Below are positions 7,435 to 15,580 of a stretch of DNA of 20,535 nt, in pieces. Below the pieces are notes generated by a model that did not search any database, was not told where the DNA came from, and worked only from the letters and a program-made list of their open reading frames with translations. This stretch comes from Methylococcaceae bacterium (GTDB lineage Bacteria; Pseudomonadota; Gammaproteobacteria; Methylococcales; Methylomonadaceae). A program made the position numbers and the translations under genes. The first letter of the stretch is position 1. Every line of letters begins with the position of its first letter. The stretch is taken from NCBI GenBank assembly GCA_021647145.1, contig JAKIVF010000060.1, positions 1-20,535 on the forward strand, in the 5' to 3' direction.

Positions 7435-7920
7435 ATGCGGCTTACTACAAAAGGGCGTTATGCAGTTACTGCGATGCTTGATTTGGCTTTTCATTGTCAA
7501 ACAAAACCAGTTACTTTAACTGATATTGCTTCACGTCAGACAATATCATTATCCTATCTAGAGCAACTATTTGCTAAATTACGAAAATCAGGCATTGTTG
7601 TTGGAGTTAGAGGTCCTGGTGGAGGATACAAACTCAGTCGTGATGTTGTTGAAATTAGTATTGCGGATGTTATTGCTGCTGTTGATGAAACGATTGATTC
7701 AACGAAATGTGGTGGGAAAGGGGATTGCCAAGAGGGTGAGGCTTGCTTGACACATGAGCTCTGGTTGGGGTTAAGTGAACATATTCGTAGCTATCTGAAC
7801 GATATTAGCTTGGGAGATTTGTTGGGTAAGGAGTCAGTTTCTAGAGTTGCTAATAGACAAGATTTAAAAAATGGGTTTGTTACCACAATTATACCTCTTC
7901 AGGAAAAAATGACGGCGTAA
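7435..7920 (+). CDS. iscR: Fe-S cluster-sensing transcriptional regulator IscR
   Basis: An Rrf2-family regulator of 161 residues that holds a [2Fe-2S] cluster and represses Fe-S assembly genes when clusters are plentiful. The start is taken at ATG 7435 (MRLTTKGRYAVTAM) because AAGGAG lies 6 bases upstream and the family begins there; the frame is open further upstream only by chance. The winged helix with a glycine-rich wing (VRGPGGGYKLSR) spans about 1-80. The cluster ligands are Cys92, Cys98, Cys104 and His107, spaced exactly as in the E. coli protein. It is followed without a gap by iscS (TAA then ATG), and an IscR site lies over the promoter upstream, so autoregulation is very likely. Confidence 0.97.
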   Translation: MRLTTKGRYAVTAMLDLAFHCQTKPVTLTDIASRQTISLSYLEQLFAKLRKSGIVVGVRGPGGGYKLSRDVVEISIADVIAAVDETIDSTKCGGKGDCQEGEACLTHELWLGLSEHIRSYLNDISLGDLLGKESVSRVANRQDLKNGFVTTIIPLQEKMTA

Positions 7921-9033
7921 ATGATCTATTTTGATCATAATGCTACAACGCCGATAGATGAACGTGTAGTAGAGGTTATGCTCCCATATTTGCGAGATTT
8001 TTATGGGAATCCTTCAAGTTTATATCGAATGGGAAGGTTGGTTAAAAGTTCACTAGAGACAGCCAGAGAACAAGTTGCTGCTTTAGTCGATACACAAGCA
8101 AAACAAATTATCTTTACCAGTGGGGGTACAGAGGCAAATAACCTGGCCTTAACAACTGTACCTGCATGCGAAAATATTGCTGTTTCTGCTATTGAACACC
8201 CTTCGGTCATGAAACCCGTGACAAAAAATAAATTACAGAATAATTATTCCATTATTCCGGTAAATAGTCATGGAATGATTTTACCTGCCTCTATAGAAGC
8301 TTTATTAAAGCAACCAGAAAGCCCCACTTTAGTTTCAATTATGCTCGCTAATAATGAAAACGGAGTGATTCAGAATGTAAAAAAAATTACCAGTCTTTTG
8401 AGTGATAAACAAATTCTTGTTCATACTGATGCAATTCAAGCGATAGGTAAAATCCCTGTTTCTTTTAACGACCTAGGTGTTGATTTAATGTCTTTGTCAA
8501 GTCATAAAATATATGGGCCTAAGGGTTGTGGTGCATTAGTCATAGAAAAAACTGTAGATCTTGATCCTTTATTAATCGGTGGCGGCCAGGAAAAAGGGTG
8601 GCGATCAGGAACAGAAAATGTAGCGGCTATTGTAGGATTTGGTAAAGCAGCTGAATTAGCCTCTATAGAGTTAAAACAACGGGCAGAACATTTACAAAAA
8701 CTGAGAAGTTATTTAGAGCAACAGTTAAAGACTATTTCAGGGTTGGTAATTTTTTCTGAACAGACAGAAAGACTCCCCAATACAATTCAATTTGGAATGA
8801 AAGGAATGGATGGTGAGATGTTACTGATGCAGTTAGATCAAAAAAATATTGCAGTATCAAGTGGTTCTGCATGCTCATCAGGTGGGAGAGAGGCTAGTCC
8901 CGTTTTGTTAGCAATGGGGGTAGATAATTCATTGGCAAAAAGTGCAATTCGTATTAGTTTAGGAAAAATGAATACAGTTGTTGAAATTGATGAATTTATA
9001 ACCATATTAAAAACAATAGTCACAAAAGTTTAA
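7921..9033 (+). CDS. iscS: Cysteine desulfurase IscS/NifS family
   Basis: A PLP enzyme that removes sulfur from L-cysteine and holds it as a persulfide for Fe-S assembly and other acceptors. The 370-residue protein starts YFDHNATTP, carries the PLP-contact motif SGGTEANNLA at about 67-76, His93, the Schiff-base lysine Lys196 in SSHKIYGPKG, and the catalytic Cys318 in SSGSACSSGG. It is some 30 residues shorter than E. coli IscS, and its N-terminal and active-loop sequences look more NifS-like than the usual gammaproteobacterial IscS. The ATG directly follows the iscR stop, so translation is probably coupled. Enzyme class is certain; IscS rather than NifS rests on context. Confidence 0.93.
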   Translation: MIYFDHNATTPIDERVVEVMLPYLRDFYGNPSSLYRMGRLVKSSLETAREQVAALVDTQAKQIIFTSGGTEANNLALTTVPACENIAVSAIEHPSVMKPVTKNKLQNNYSIIPVNSHGMILPASIEALLKQPESPTLVSIMLANNENGVIQNVKKITSLLSDKQILVHTDAIQAIGKIPVSFNDLGVDLMSLSSHKIYGPKGCGALVIEKTVDLDPLLIGGGQEKGWRSGTENVAAIVGFGKAAELASIELKQRAEHLQKLRSYLEQQLKTISGLVIFSEQTERLPNTIQFGMKGMDGEMLLMQLDQKNIAVSSGSACSSGGREASPVLLAMGVDNSLAKSAIRISLGKMNTVVEIDEFITILKTIVTKV

Positions 9034-9044
9034 GTGAGAAAGAA

Positions 9045-9368
9045 ATGTCAATTACAGTTACTGAAAACGCAGCAAAACAAATTGAAAAACAACTACAAGC
9101 AAGAGGAAAAGGAATAGGTTTATCGCTAGGTATTAAAAAGTCTGGCTGCTCTGGGTTTTCATATGTTTTGGATTATGCAGATAAAAAAGCTGAAAATGAA
9201 ACTGTTTTTGAGCAGTTTGGTGTAAAAGTGCTAGTTAAAGAAGACGATTTAGACAAGCTTGACGGTATAGAGCTGGATTATGCTAAAGAAGGCATAAATG
9301 AAGCATTTAAGTTTAGAAACCCAAATGCAACGGGTGAATGTGGTTGTGGTAAAAGTTTTTCAGTTTAA
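9045..9368 (+). CDS. iscA: A-type Fe-S carrier IscA
   Basis: An A-type carrier of 107 residues that passes Fe-S clusters or iron to target proteins. The three invariant cysteines are present: Cys35 (SGCSGFSY) and Cys99/Cys101 in the terminal GECGCGKSF, at the positions known from E. coli IscA. An AG-rich ribosome site (gagaaag) precedes ATG 9045, 11 bases after iscS, so it belongs to the iscR-iscS-iscA operon. The usual iscU between iscS and iscA is missing, and no hscB, hscA or fdx follows. Family assignment is firm; IscA versus ErpA or SufA is decided by context and sequence style. Confidence 0.93.
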   Translation: MSITVTENAAKQIEKQLQARGKGIGLSLGIKKSGCSGFSYVLDYADKKAENETVFEQFGVKVLVKEDDLDKLDGIELDYAKEGINEAFKFRNPNATGECGCGKSFSV

Positions 9369-9559
9369 TCTTTTAAATAGTAATATTCCATTTTGGTAAA
9401 AGGAAATGTAGAGGTTAACTATCAGACCTCACCACGTTGTATCATGGTTTTTTAAAAGACTAGCCTGAAACATATCAGATGATTTTATAAATTTATTTCT
9501 ATACCGACATTTTATTGCTCTACAAAGTGTTCAGACCTTTAGTTATCGCTTAAAGATAC

Positions 9560-9664
9560 ATGCCTTTGATTGATCCTTTAATGGTTTTTATCATGTCGCT
9601 CGTTTTGCTCTTGTTACTCGTAAAACTATCAGTGAATTCAGCTCCATTGTCCGTTAATATTTAG
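9560..9664 (+). CDS. Possible 34-residue membrane peptide or permease fragment
   Basis: The frame starts ATG 9560 and reads MPLIDPLMVFIMSLVLLLLL, followed by a short polar tail ending in SVNI. It contains one strong membrane helix. There is only a weak aaaga upstream. The start resembles the first helix of a bacterial permease, so it could be the stump of a lost transporter gene. Chance is equally possible in AT-rich DNA. Confidence 0.2.
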   Translation: MPLIDPLMVFIMSLVLLLLLVKLSVNSAPLSVNI

Positions 9665-9825
9665 TAAATATAAAAAGAAAAGTAGCTTTTACATTCATTC
9701 AAAAAAACACTACATTAGCTGTCCTTTATTTTTTAAAAACTAGGTGCATTGTGGTGAAACTATATAAAGTAAGAGCAATTATTTGACGAATTTATTAGAA
9801 TATTTAGCTATTTATTATTTTTTCT

Positions 9826-9853
9826 TTGCATAAATTACTCCAATCGCTAAAAT
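9826..9853 (+). promoter_or_regulatory. Candidate promoter for the rhodanese-DUF3581 pair
   Basis: TTGCAT (9826-9831), 16 bases, then TAAAAT (9848-9853), about 30 bases before the ATG at 9885. The surroundings are very AT-rich, so chance matches are expected. Confidence 0.35.
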
Positions 9854-9884
9854 ATGAGATATTATTTATCAATTGGAAAACCTT

Positions 9885-10211
9885 ATGTCAGTTACTCACA
9901 TTTCTGCAAAGGAATTACAAAAAAAACTACAAGAAGATGTTGTTCCACCACTTTTATTAGACGTGAGGGAGCCTCAAGAATTTGATTTTTCTCATATTAA
10001 AGGAAGTCTGCTCATTCCTTTGGATCAAATACCTAAGAGAATGAATGAAATAAATTCCAGTAGGGGGTGTGTTGTTATTTGTCATGTGGGTGTCAGAAGC
10101 CACCAAGTTGCGGCTTATTTGGATCACTATGGTTTTAGCAATATATATAATTTACGTGGCGGTATTGATGCTTGGTCTTTAGAGTGTGATCAATCTGTTT
10201 TACGATACTAA
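9885..10211 (+). CDS. Single-domain rhodanese-like sulfurtransferase
   Basis: A 108-residue protein made of one rhodanese domain, moving sulfane sulfur through an active-site cysteine persulfide. Landmarks are the family motif LLLDVREPQEFDFSHIKGS (about 23-41), the active loop CHVGVRS with catalytic Cys66, and the C-terminal motif NLRGGIDAW. The start is taken at ATG 9885 because the domain begins there; a TTG four codons upstream is also in frame. The DUF3581 gene follows 14 bases downstream in the same direction. Located near iscRSA, it may accept sulfur from IscS, but that is inference. It resembles GlpE/PspE-type rhodaneses; the physiological acceptor is unknown. Confidence 0.9.
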   Translation: MSVTHISAKELQKKLQEDVVPPLLLDVREPQEFDFSHIKGSLLIPLDQIPKRMNEINSSRGCVVICHVGVRSHQVAAYLDHYGFSNIYNLRGGIDAWSLECDQSVLRY

Positions 10212-10225
10212 TAATAATTAAAAGT

Positions 10226-10951
10226 ATGTTTTTAAAAGAATTTTATTCAGGGACTAATGATTGTATTAATATTACCGCTGAACAAGGTAGTTTATTCGCA
10301 AAAGAAATAGCAAACGATTTTAATCCTTTACATGACATTGATTCTAAAAGATTTTGTGTGCCTGGTGATTTGTTGTTTTCTATTGTTTTAGAAAAATATG
10401 GGGTGAGTAGTAAGATGGATTTTACCTTTTCAGGGATGCTAGGTCATGGTGTTGCTTTGAGTTTTCCTGAGACACAGGAGGACTATTTTGAAGTAGAGGG
10501 GAGTAATAATAAAACTATTCTTAAGGTAAATCGGAGTGGAGAAATCAATAATGATAAATCTTTGATTAATGAGTTAGTCCGTAATTATGTTTCTTTTTCA
10601 GGTCAAAACTTCCCATATATTCTAGTTCCATTAATGGCAAAGAAAAAGGTTATGATTAACTTAACAAGACCTCTTGTAATGTATGACAGTATGTCCTTAG
10701 AATTTGATAGGTTGGACTTTGTTGACCCAAAAGTGGAGATGTTAGAACCAGAGTTAAATGTTAATGGTAAACGAGGCAATGCGTTTTTTCATTTTCAAAT
10801 TAAATCTGGTGATAATGTTGTAGGGAAAGGGTTTAAAAAAATCATTATCAGCGGAATGCGTGAATACGAAGAAGAGCCAATGCAAGCATTTGTAGATAAT
10901 TATTTAGCCAGTAAGGAAGCTTATTTAAATTCGCGAGGAATAAAGCTTTAA
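10226..10951 (+). CDS. DUF3581 family protein (hotdog-like, function unknown)
   Basis: A 241-residue soluble protein matching the gammaproteobacterial DUF3581 family. The diagnostic segment is near the start: ITAEQGSLFAKEIANDFNPL, followed by HDIDSKRFCVPGDLLF. The DFNPLHxD stretch resembles the hydratase-like motif of MaoC/hotdog proteins, which suggests binding of an acyl or similar thioester, but no reaction is established. The length is complete. No strong ribosome binding site precedes ATG 10226; it may be translated with the rhodanese gene 14 bases upstream. It converges with mobB downstream. Confidence 0.85.
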   Translation: MFLKEFYSGTNDCINITAEQGSLFAKEIANDFNPLHDIDSKRFCVPGDLLFSIVLEKYGVSSKMDFTFSGMLGHGVALSFPETQEDYFEVEGSNNKTILKVNRSGEINNDKSLINELVRNYVSFSGQNFPYILVPLMAKKKVMINLTRPLVMYDSMSLEFDRLDFVDPKVEMLEPELNVNGKRGNAFFHFQIKSGDNVVGKGFKKIIISGMREYEEEPMQAFVDNYLASKEAYLNSRGIKL

Positions 10952-10998
10952 TTTGGTCTGTATTTACAATAATACATTTCTTTTTGATTAATAATTCT

Positions 10999-11559
10999 TT
11001 ATTTTAAAAAACTATTAAGAATAAATTCGGCGACTAATGTAGGGCTATTTAATTCTAAAACGGGTGGTGTTTTTAATAAAAGAATTTGCTCGGTGCTTAA
11101 TTTAGAATTGTGAGTTGTTATTATGATTTCTGCATCACTTGCAATAGCAATTATATTCGGATCTTTTGGAAAAATAAGAGTTTCTTTTAAAGACGGACGA
11201 TGAAGTTCAATTTTAGGAAATTCTTCTGCTTTAAACCCTTCTACGAGAATTAGGTCCAACTCAGAATTATCAAAAAATTTTAGTTGATCCTGTAATCTAG
11301 GGCATGAAATATCATCAAACTCCGTGATCATAGCGCGTCTTTTGTTTGAGATCAACATTATGGGGGATGCCCCAGCTTTTCTCAATTGATAGCTATCTTT
11401 TCCAGGCTTGTCTATTTCAAAATCATGGTGGCTATGCTTAACCAATCCAATCCGTAAACCCGAATTTTTCAATAGTGGAATCAGTTTTGTGAGCAAAGTA
11501 GTTTTACCTGTCCCACTTGCAGCAGCAAATCCTAAAATAGGAGTCGTGTTTTTTATCAT
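10999..11559 (-). CDS. mobB: Molybdopterin-guanine dinucleotide biosynthesis adapter MobB
   Basis: A GTP-binding P-loop protein of 186 residues that assists MobA in making the molybdopterin guanine dinucleotide cofactor. Walker A is in GFAAASGTGKTTL at about 10-22. The family motifs GLVKHSHHDFEIDKPGKDS and LILVEGFKAEEFPKIELHR are present, as are the late (IAIASD) segments. It reads against DUF3581 and diverges from the J-domain gene, with 109 bases between the starts. No mobA or molybdoenzyme gene lies in this window, so it is a lone cofactor gene here. Its presence implies molybdoenzymes elsewhere in the genome. Confidence 0.93.
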   Translation of the reverse strand: MIKNTTPILGFAAASGTGKTTLLTKLIPLLKNSGLRIGLVKHSHHDFEIDKPGKDSYQLRKAGASPIMLISNKRRAMITEFDDISCPRLQDQLKFFDNSELDLILVEGFKAEEFPKIELHRPSLKETLIFPKDPNIIAIASDAEIIITTHNSKLSTEQILLLKTPPVLELNSPTLVAEFILNSFLK

Positions 11560-11668
11560 TATTTGTTGTTCTTTTAATTATAGAAGCCTTAATATTCTAA
11601 GGTATTATTGAATCAAACAAAATCAGTTATACTCAGCCATTTACAAAATTGATTATAAGGGGCCTTCA

Positions 11669-12157
11669 TTGATCAGGTTATTATTGTTATTTGTGATTAT
11701 ATGTTTGGTTTTTTGGGGGATTAGGAAATTATTAACGCTCAAAACAGAGGAAAAACCTAGTGACTTTATAAAATTAAATTCCATATTATTTATAACGACT
11801 ATAATTTTATTTGCTGTAAGTGGAAAATTAAATTGGTTATTTGCTCTGCTGGGGATCTTTGTTGCATTTATTATGAAGATGCTTCCTTATATTATGCGTT
11901 ATATTCCTCAGCTACATGGTTTGTGGCAGGTATTTAATAGGAATAAACATCAATCGTCTAACTCAAATAGTCGAAAATATACCGGAAGAATGACAAAAGA
12001 TGAGGCGTTTGATATTTTGGGGATAACACCTTCTGCTTCAAAGAAACAAATCATTATGGCTCATCGAAAACTAATGTTAAAGATGCATCCAGACAGAGGA
12101 GGGTCTGATTATCTCGCTGCAAAAATTAATCTGGCAAAAAAAACACTATTAGATTAG
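11669..12157 (+). CDS. Membrane-anchored J-domain protein
   Basis: A 162-residue co-chaperone-like protein with three hydrophobic segments (about 2-17, 37-51, 54-70), a polar linker and a C-terminal J domain at about 107-162 (MTKDEAFDILGI; HPD at 140-142 in LMLKMHPDRGGSD). The HPD motif that stimulates DnaK-type ATPases is intact. The layout is that of the DnaJ-related membrane proteins similar to mitochondrial Pam18/Tim14. The start is a TTG at 11669, chosen because AAGGGG (11657-11662) is six bases upstream and no ATG fits. It lies alone between mobB (divergent) and nlpD. Its Hsp70 partner and client are unknown. Confidence 0.85.
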   Translation: MIRLLLLFVIICLVFWGIRKLLTLKTEEKPSDFIKLNSILFITTIILFAVSGKLNWLFALLGIFVAFIMKMLPYIMRYIPQLHGLWQVFNRNKHQSSNSNSRKYTGRMTKDEAFDILGITPSASKKQIIMAHRKLMLKMHPDRGGSDYLAAKINLAKKTLLD

Positions 12158-12361
12158 AAGAAAAGAGATAATGAGATTTGGCACAGTTATTTAATAATAT
12201 TGGCAGAGCATCGTTTTTATACTTTACGCGGACTATTGATGTGGAATTTATAGCGAGTTGAATTTTAGTGATAGCAACATAGCCTATCCGTAAAAATCGG
12301 CCAATAAAACCCATAATTGTGATCGTGTAAAGATATTCACTCTATAAAAAGGTTTGATCAG

Positions 12362-13228
12362 TTGGTAATAGACAGACTACAAATAAATAATAGGCCTGAT
12401 AAGGGAGAAAGGCTTATTTTATCAATAATGTTATTTCTAGCGATAAGCTTGTGTAGTATTAGTTGCACGGCGACTAAAAACTACGCCCCAGTCAGGTCTT
12501 CTTCAGAGAGTTTAAGTAAAGTATATGACCAAGACTATAAAGTTGCACCGCAAGATTATAATGTAGTAGGACAATATTATATTGTTAAACGTGGAGATAC
12601 TTTATATTCCATTAGTTCTCGATTTAAATTAAGTTATCAACAGCTAGCAGTCTTCAATAAAATCCCCCCACCTTATATTTTAAAAATAGGGCAACGGATA
12701 AGGTTAAATAAGTCTAAAAAAGGTTCTAATAAACAGTTAGTAAGAAGAAATGCTTCTGTAACTCTGAGCAAAAAGAGAGATTCATCACAGAACCTATCAA
12801 GAGTTGAGAGAAGTTCATCACAAATAAAGTCAACAAATTCAAACGATAATAAAAAAGTGTTAAAGTTTGTTTGGCAGTGGCCTGTTATTGGAAAAGTAAT
12901 TAAAAATTTTTCCCAAACAGGTAATACAGGAATAGATATTAACGGAAAGGCAGGACAAAAAGTCAGGTCTTCTGCTTCAGGAAAAGTTGTATATAGTGGC
13001 TCGGGTCTTAAGACTTATGGTAATTTAATTATCATTAAACATAATTATTTGTACTTAAGTGCTTATGCAAACAACTCTAAGCTATTTGTTGAAGAAGGAC
13101 AGGATGTTAAAAAAGGACAGGTTATTGCTGAAATGGGAGGAGTAGGGCTTAAAAAAGCTTTGTTACATTTCGAAATTAGAAAAAATGGAACTCCTGTAGA
13201 TCCATTTAAGTATTTACCAAAAAAATAA
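12362..13228 (+). CDS. nlpD: NlpD-like LysM/LytM lipoprotein (amidase activator)
   Basis: An envelope protein that in E. coli activates amidase AmiC during cell separation. The order is a basic N-terminus, a hydrophobic signal segment (about 18-34, with Cys35 in SISC as probable lipid site, an imperfect lipobox), LysM at about 72-115 (YYIVKRGDTLYSIS), a low-complexity Ser/Lys linker, and an M23/LytM domain from about 172 to the end. The LytM zinc ligands are degenerate (TGIDINGK lacks the histidine; SAYANNS), as in NlpD, so it is a regulator rather than a peptidase. The start is TTG 12362 with AAAAGG nine bases upstream; ATG 12428 is the alternative. It precedes rpoS as in most gammaproteobacteria, where rpoS promoters lie inside nlpD. 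Confidence 0.9.
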   Translation: MVIDRLQINNRPDKGERLILSIMLFLAISLCSISCTATKNYAPVRSSSESLSKVYDQDYKVAPQDYNVVGQYYIVKRGDTLYSISSRFKLSYQQLAVFNKIPPPYILKIGQRIRLNKSKKGSNKQLVRRNASVTLSKKRDSSQNLSRVERSSSQIKSTNSNDNKKVLKFVWQWPVIGKVIKNFSQTGNTGIDINGKAGQKVRSSASGKVVYSGSGLKTYGNLIIIKHNYLYLSAYANNSKLFVEEGQDVKKGQVIAEMGGVGLKKALLHFEIRKNGTPVDPFKYLPKK

Positions 13229-13260
13229 TTTAATGGCTTTTTGCCACCTGACTTGGATGA

Positions 13261-14256
13261 ATGATTATGACTGAAACACTTTTAGATACAGATACGCAAA
13301 ATGATATTCAAATTACAAGTGATAATGATAGTGTTATTTTCGATTATGGAAGTAGTTCTTCAATATCGGAAGAGCCTGTATTAGATACAGTTATTGTTGA
13401 AGAGGAAGAGGCGAAAAACACACCAGCAGTAGATGCAACCAGAGTTTATTTTAATGAACTGGGCAAATCTAAATTGTTAACTGCTGATGAAGAAAAAATT
13501 TATGGTAAACGTGTTTTAAAGGGAGATGAAGAAGCACGTAGAATTATGATTGAAAGCAACTTACGTTTGGTTGTCAAAATTTCTCGTCGATATTTAAACC
13601 GTGGTTTACCACTTTTAGATTTAATTGAAGAAGGTAATTTAGGTTTGATTAGAGCAGTTGAAAAATTTGATCCTGACAGAGGTTTTCGTTTTTCAACTTA
13701 CGCAACCTGGTGGATTAGACAGACTATTGAACGCGCAATAATGAATCAAACAAGAACGATTCGTTTACCTATTCATGTTGTAAAAGAAATGAATGTGTAT
13801 ATTAAAGCGCAGAGGCTTTTAACACAAACTTTAGACCATGAACCTACTGCTGAAGATATTGCTGATTATTTAGATAAGCCAGTAAAAACTGTTTCGAAAA
13901 TGCTGAAACTAAATGAGCGTGTTTCCTCTGTTGATGTCCCTATGGGGAAAGAAAATGATAAGCCCTTAGTTGACTCTATTTCAGATGATGATAGGCATTC
14001 ACCTGAAGAACAGCTACAAGAAGACAATATAAAAGAAAATATTACTGAATGGGTCTATCAATTAGCTGATAAACAAAGGGAGGTTATTTGTAGACGTTAT
14101 GGATTATGTGGTTATGAAAATTCTACATTAGAACAAGTAGCTCAAGAACTGGGAGTCACTAGAGAGCGTGTTAGACAAATACAAATGGATGGTTTAAAGA
14201 GATTAAAAGAAATTTTAGAAGTAGGTGGTTTTTCATTTGAAGCAATTTTTCAATAA
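13261..14256 (+). CDS. rpoS: RNA polymerase sigma factor RpoS
   Basis: The general stress and stationary-phase sigma factor. At 331 residues it shows an acidic N-terminus, region 1.2 (DATRVYFNELGKSKLL), region 2 (DLIEEGNLGLIRAVEKFD; FSTYATWWIRQTIERAI), region 3, and region 4 with its helix-turn-helix (TLEQVAQELGVTRERVRQIQ). It belongs to RpoS rather than RpoD because of its size, the absence of the long region 1.1/NCR, and its place behind nlpD. Two starts are close: ATG 13261 and ATG 13267. The GGATGA before them favours the second slightly. Two hairpins follow the stop. Confidence 0.95.
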   Translation: MIMTETLLDTDTQNDIQITSDNDSVIFDYGSSSSISEEPVLDTVIVEEEEAKNTPAVDATRVYFNELGKSKLLTADEEKIYGKRVLKGDEEARRIMIESNLRLVVKISRRYLNRGLPLLDLIEEGNLGLIRAVEKFDPDRGFRFSTYATWWIRQTIERAIMNQTRTIRLPIHVVKEMNVYIKAQRLLTQTLDHEPTAEDIADYLDKPVKTVSKMLKLNERVSSVDVPMGKENDKPLVDSISDDDRHSPEEQLQEDNIKENITEWVYQLADKQREVICRRYGLCGYENSTLEQVAQELGVTRERVRQIQMDGLKRLKEILEVGGFSFEAIFQ

Positions 14257-14312
14257 AACAGACAGTTTTTGATATTTATTAATTATGCAATATATTAAGG
14301 TTAAAAATAAAA

Positions 14313-14326
14313 CAGACTTTTGTCTG
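14313..14326 (+). terminator. Small hairpin behind rpoS
   Basis: CAGAC, a TTTT loop, then GTCTG. It is short, without a good T-run behind it. It may contribute to ending rpoS transcription, but it is weak on its own. Confidence 0.3.
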
Positions 14327-14363
14327 CTCCTCATAAATTGACAGTGTTTTATTGTTATTTGAT

Positions 14364-14384
14364 AGCGGGCAGATGCCCGCTTTA
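14364..14384. terminator. Hairpin between convergent rpoS and vanZ-like genes
   Basis: AGCGGGCA (14364-14371), loop GA, then TGCCCGCT (14374-14381) followed by TT. A GC-rich stem in very AT-rich DNA between two convergent genes fits a terminator serving one or both, although the T-run is short. Confidence 0.55.
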
Positions 14385-14393
14385 AAATAGGCT

Positions 14394-14768
14394 TCAATTA
14401 TTGTTGATGAGGATAAATTTTTTTTTTCTAAAATAAATTATACAAAGAGAAATTGTTGCGCCAATGGTGTCAGCAAGCCAGTCTAAAAAATCAGCATCCC
14501 GTCCTGGGACAAAAGATTGGTGCCACTCATCTGTCAGACCATATAAACTACAAAAACTTAAGCTGAGAAAGCTTACTATTAGTGGATTTAGAAAAATACC
14601 ATTAAAAAATCGCCAAGCTAAGATCCCCATAATGAAATATGCACCCATATGATGAATTTTATCTTGATGACTAAAAAGCATAGGGGTTGGAATGGTATTT
14701 CTTGAAGAAAGCCAGTAAATAAAACTGCAATATATTATTAAAAAGGTTACATTTACAAATTTAAGCAT
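14394..14768 (-). CDS. VanZ-like membrane protein
   Basis: A 124-residue protein with about four membrane helices. It has the VanZ/teicoplanin-resistance-like family pattern: an N-terminal helix followed by WLSSRNTIPTP, then DKIHHMGAYFIMGILAW, then GLTDEWHQSFVPGRDADFLDWLADTIGA and a last helix. The conserved D-K-x-x-H and E-x-H-Q...R pattern is intact. VanZ homologues are widespread in bacteria, and most have no link to glycopeptide resistance; the real role is unknown. It converges with rpoS, and its start lies only nine bases from the divergent DUF455 start, so the two upstream regions overlap each other's coding sequence. Confidence 0.85.
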   Translation of the reverse strand: MLKFVNVTFLIIYCSFIYWLSSRNTIPTPMLFSHQDKIHHMGAYFIMGILAWRFFNGIFLNPLIVSFLSLSFCSLYGLTDEWHQSFVPGRDADFLDWLADTIGATISLCIIYFRKKKFILINNN

Positions 14769-14776
14769 CTTTATTT

Positions 14777-15580
14777 TTGAAAGTGGAAAATATTTTTACT
14801 ATTGCTGAGTTGTGTTTGCATCATTCAGACATTACCCAAAAGGTTGAAGAAACTCATCGAGCCAGAAAGCTTTTTGAAAACGAAATGTTGTCTTTCGAAT
14901 CCTTGTCTCCCGCATTACCCATCACTAAAACAAAGTTTCCAGATAAACCTAAGTTATTAAACCCAAGAGATATGCCGAGACGAAGAATAAACTCTTCTGA
15001 GGGAAAACGTGCATTTTTTCATGCTTTAGCTCATATTGAATTTATTGCTATTTCTTTAGCCTGGGATATTTTGTATCGATTTAGAGGTTTGCCAGAAAAA
15101 TTTTATCAAGATTGGTTACAAGTTGCAGATGAAGAAGCACAGCATTTTACGCTAATTAAAGATCATTTGTTAGAAATGGATGTAAATTATGGTGATCTAC
15201 CAGCTCATCATGGGTTATGGGAACATGCAGAAGATACGCAAGGTGATGTATTGGCAAGACTGGCAATAGTACCACGATGTATGGAAGCTCGAGGTTTAGA
15301 TATAACGCCACAAATGATCAATAAATTTAAGGCAAAAGAGGATCAAAAAAGTGTAAAACTATTAACACGCATCTTAGATGACGAAGTAGGACATGTAAAA
15401 ATAGGTTCTTACTGGTTTAAGAAAATCTGTGAGCAAAATGGTTTTAATCATGAAGAAAAGTATAAAGAATTAATTACTAAATTTTTTAAAGGGAAACCAA
15501 AAGGCCCTTTTAACAGAGAATTGCGTATAATTGCAGGTTTTACAACTGCTGAAATTAATTGGCTGGAAGAGAGAGCATGA
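14777..15580 (+). CDS. DUF455 family ferritin-like protein
   Basis: A 267-residue four-helix-bundle protein of the ferritin-like DUF455 family. Possible di-iron ligands are visible: FFHALAHIEFIAI (about 80-92), DEEAQHF (about 117-123), CMEARGLD (about 168-175) and LDDEVGHVKIG (about 200-210), giving repeated Glu-x-x-His pairs. A di-iron oxygenase or oxidoreductase activity is therefore likely, but the substrate is unknown. The TTG at 14777 is the longest start; GTG 14783 (then ENIFTIAEL) is an alternative. Neither has a clear ribosome binding site. The stop overlaps the nnrS start (ATGA), indicating coupled translation. Confidence 0.85.
   Translation: MKVENIFTIAELCLHHSDITQKVEETHRARKLFENEMLSFESLSPALPITKTKFPDKPKLLNPRDMPRRRINSSEGKRAFFHALAHIEFIAISLAWDILYRFRGLPEKFYQDWLQVADEEAQHFTLIKDHLLEMDVNYGDLPAHHGLWEHAEDTQGDVLARLAIVPRCMEARGLDITPQMINKFKAKEDQKSVKLLTRILDDEVGHVKIGSYWFKKICEQNGFNHEEKYKELITKFFKGKPKGPFNRELRIIAGFTTAEINWLEERA

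Larger units (their letters stand above)
9369..9884. other. 516-base AT-rich stretch between iscA and the rhodanese gene
   Basis: I searched here for iscU, hscB, fdx and iscX on both strands and see none; no frame longer than about 35 codons looks coding. It contains one short hydrophobic frame (9560-9664) and a candidate promoter for the next gene (9826-9853). No clear terminator hairpin follows iscA. Confidence 0.7.

Noticed and set aside
12126..12314. 62-codon minus-strand frame between the J-domain gene and nlpD
   Set aside because: It partly overlaps the J-domain gene end, has no ribosome binding site and no recognisable sequence; probably chance in AT-rich DNA.
14394..14768. VanZ-like gene as a glycopeptide resistance determinant
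   Set aside because: Only the membrane family is shared; no other van genes are present and Gram-negative homologues have no such role.
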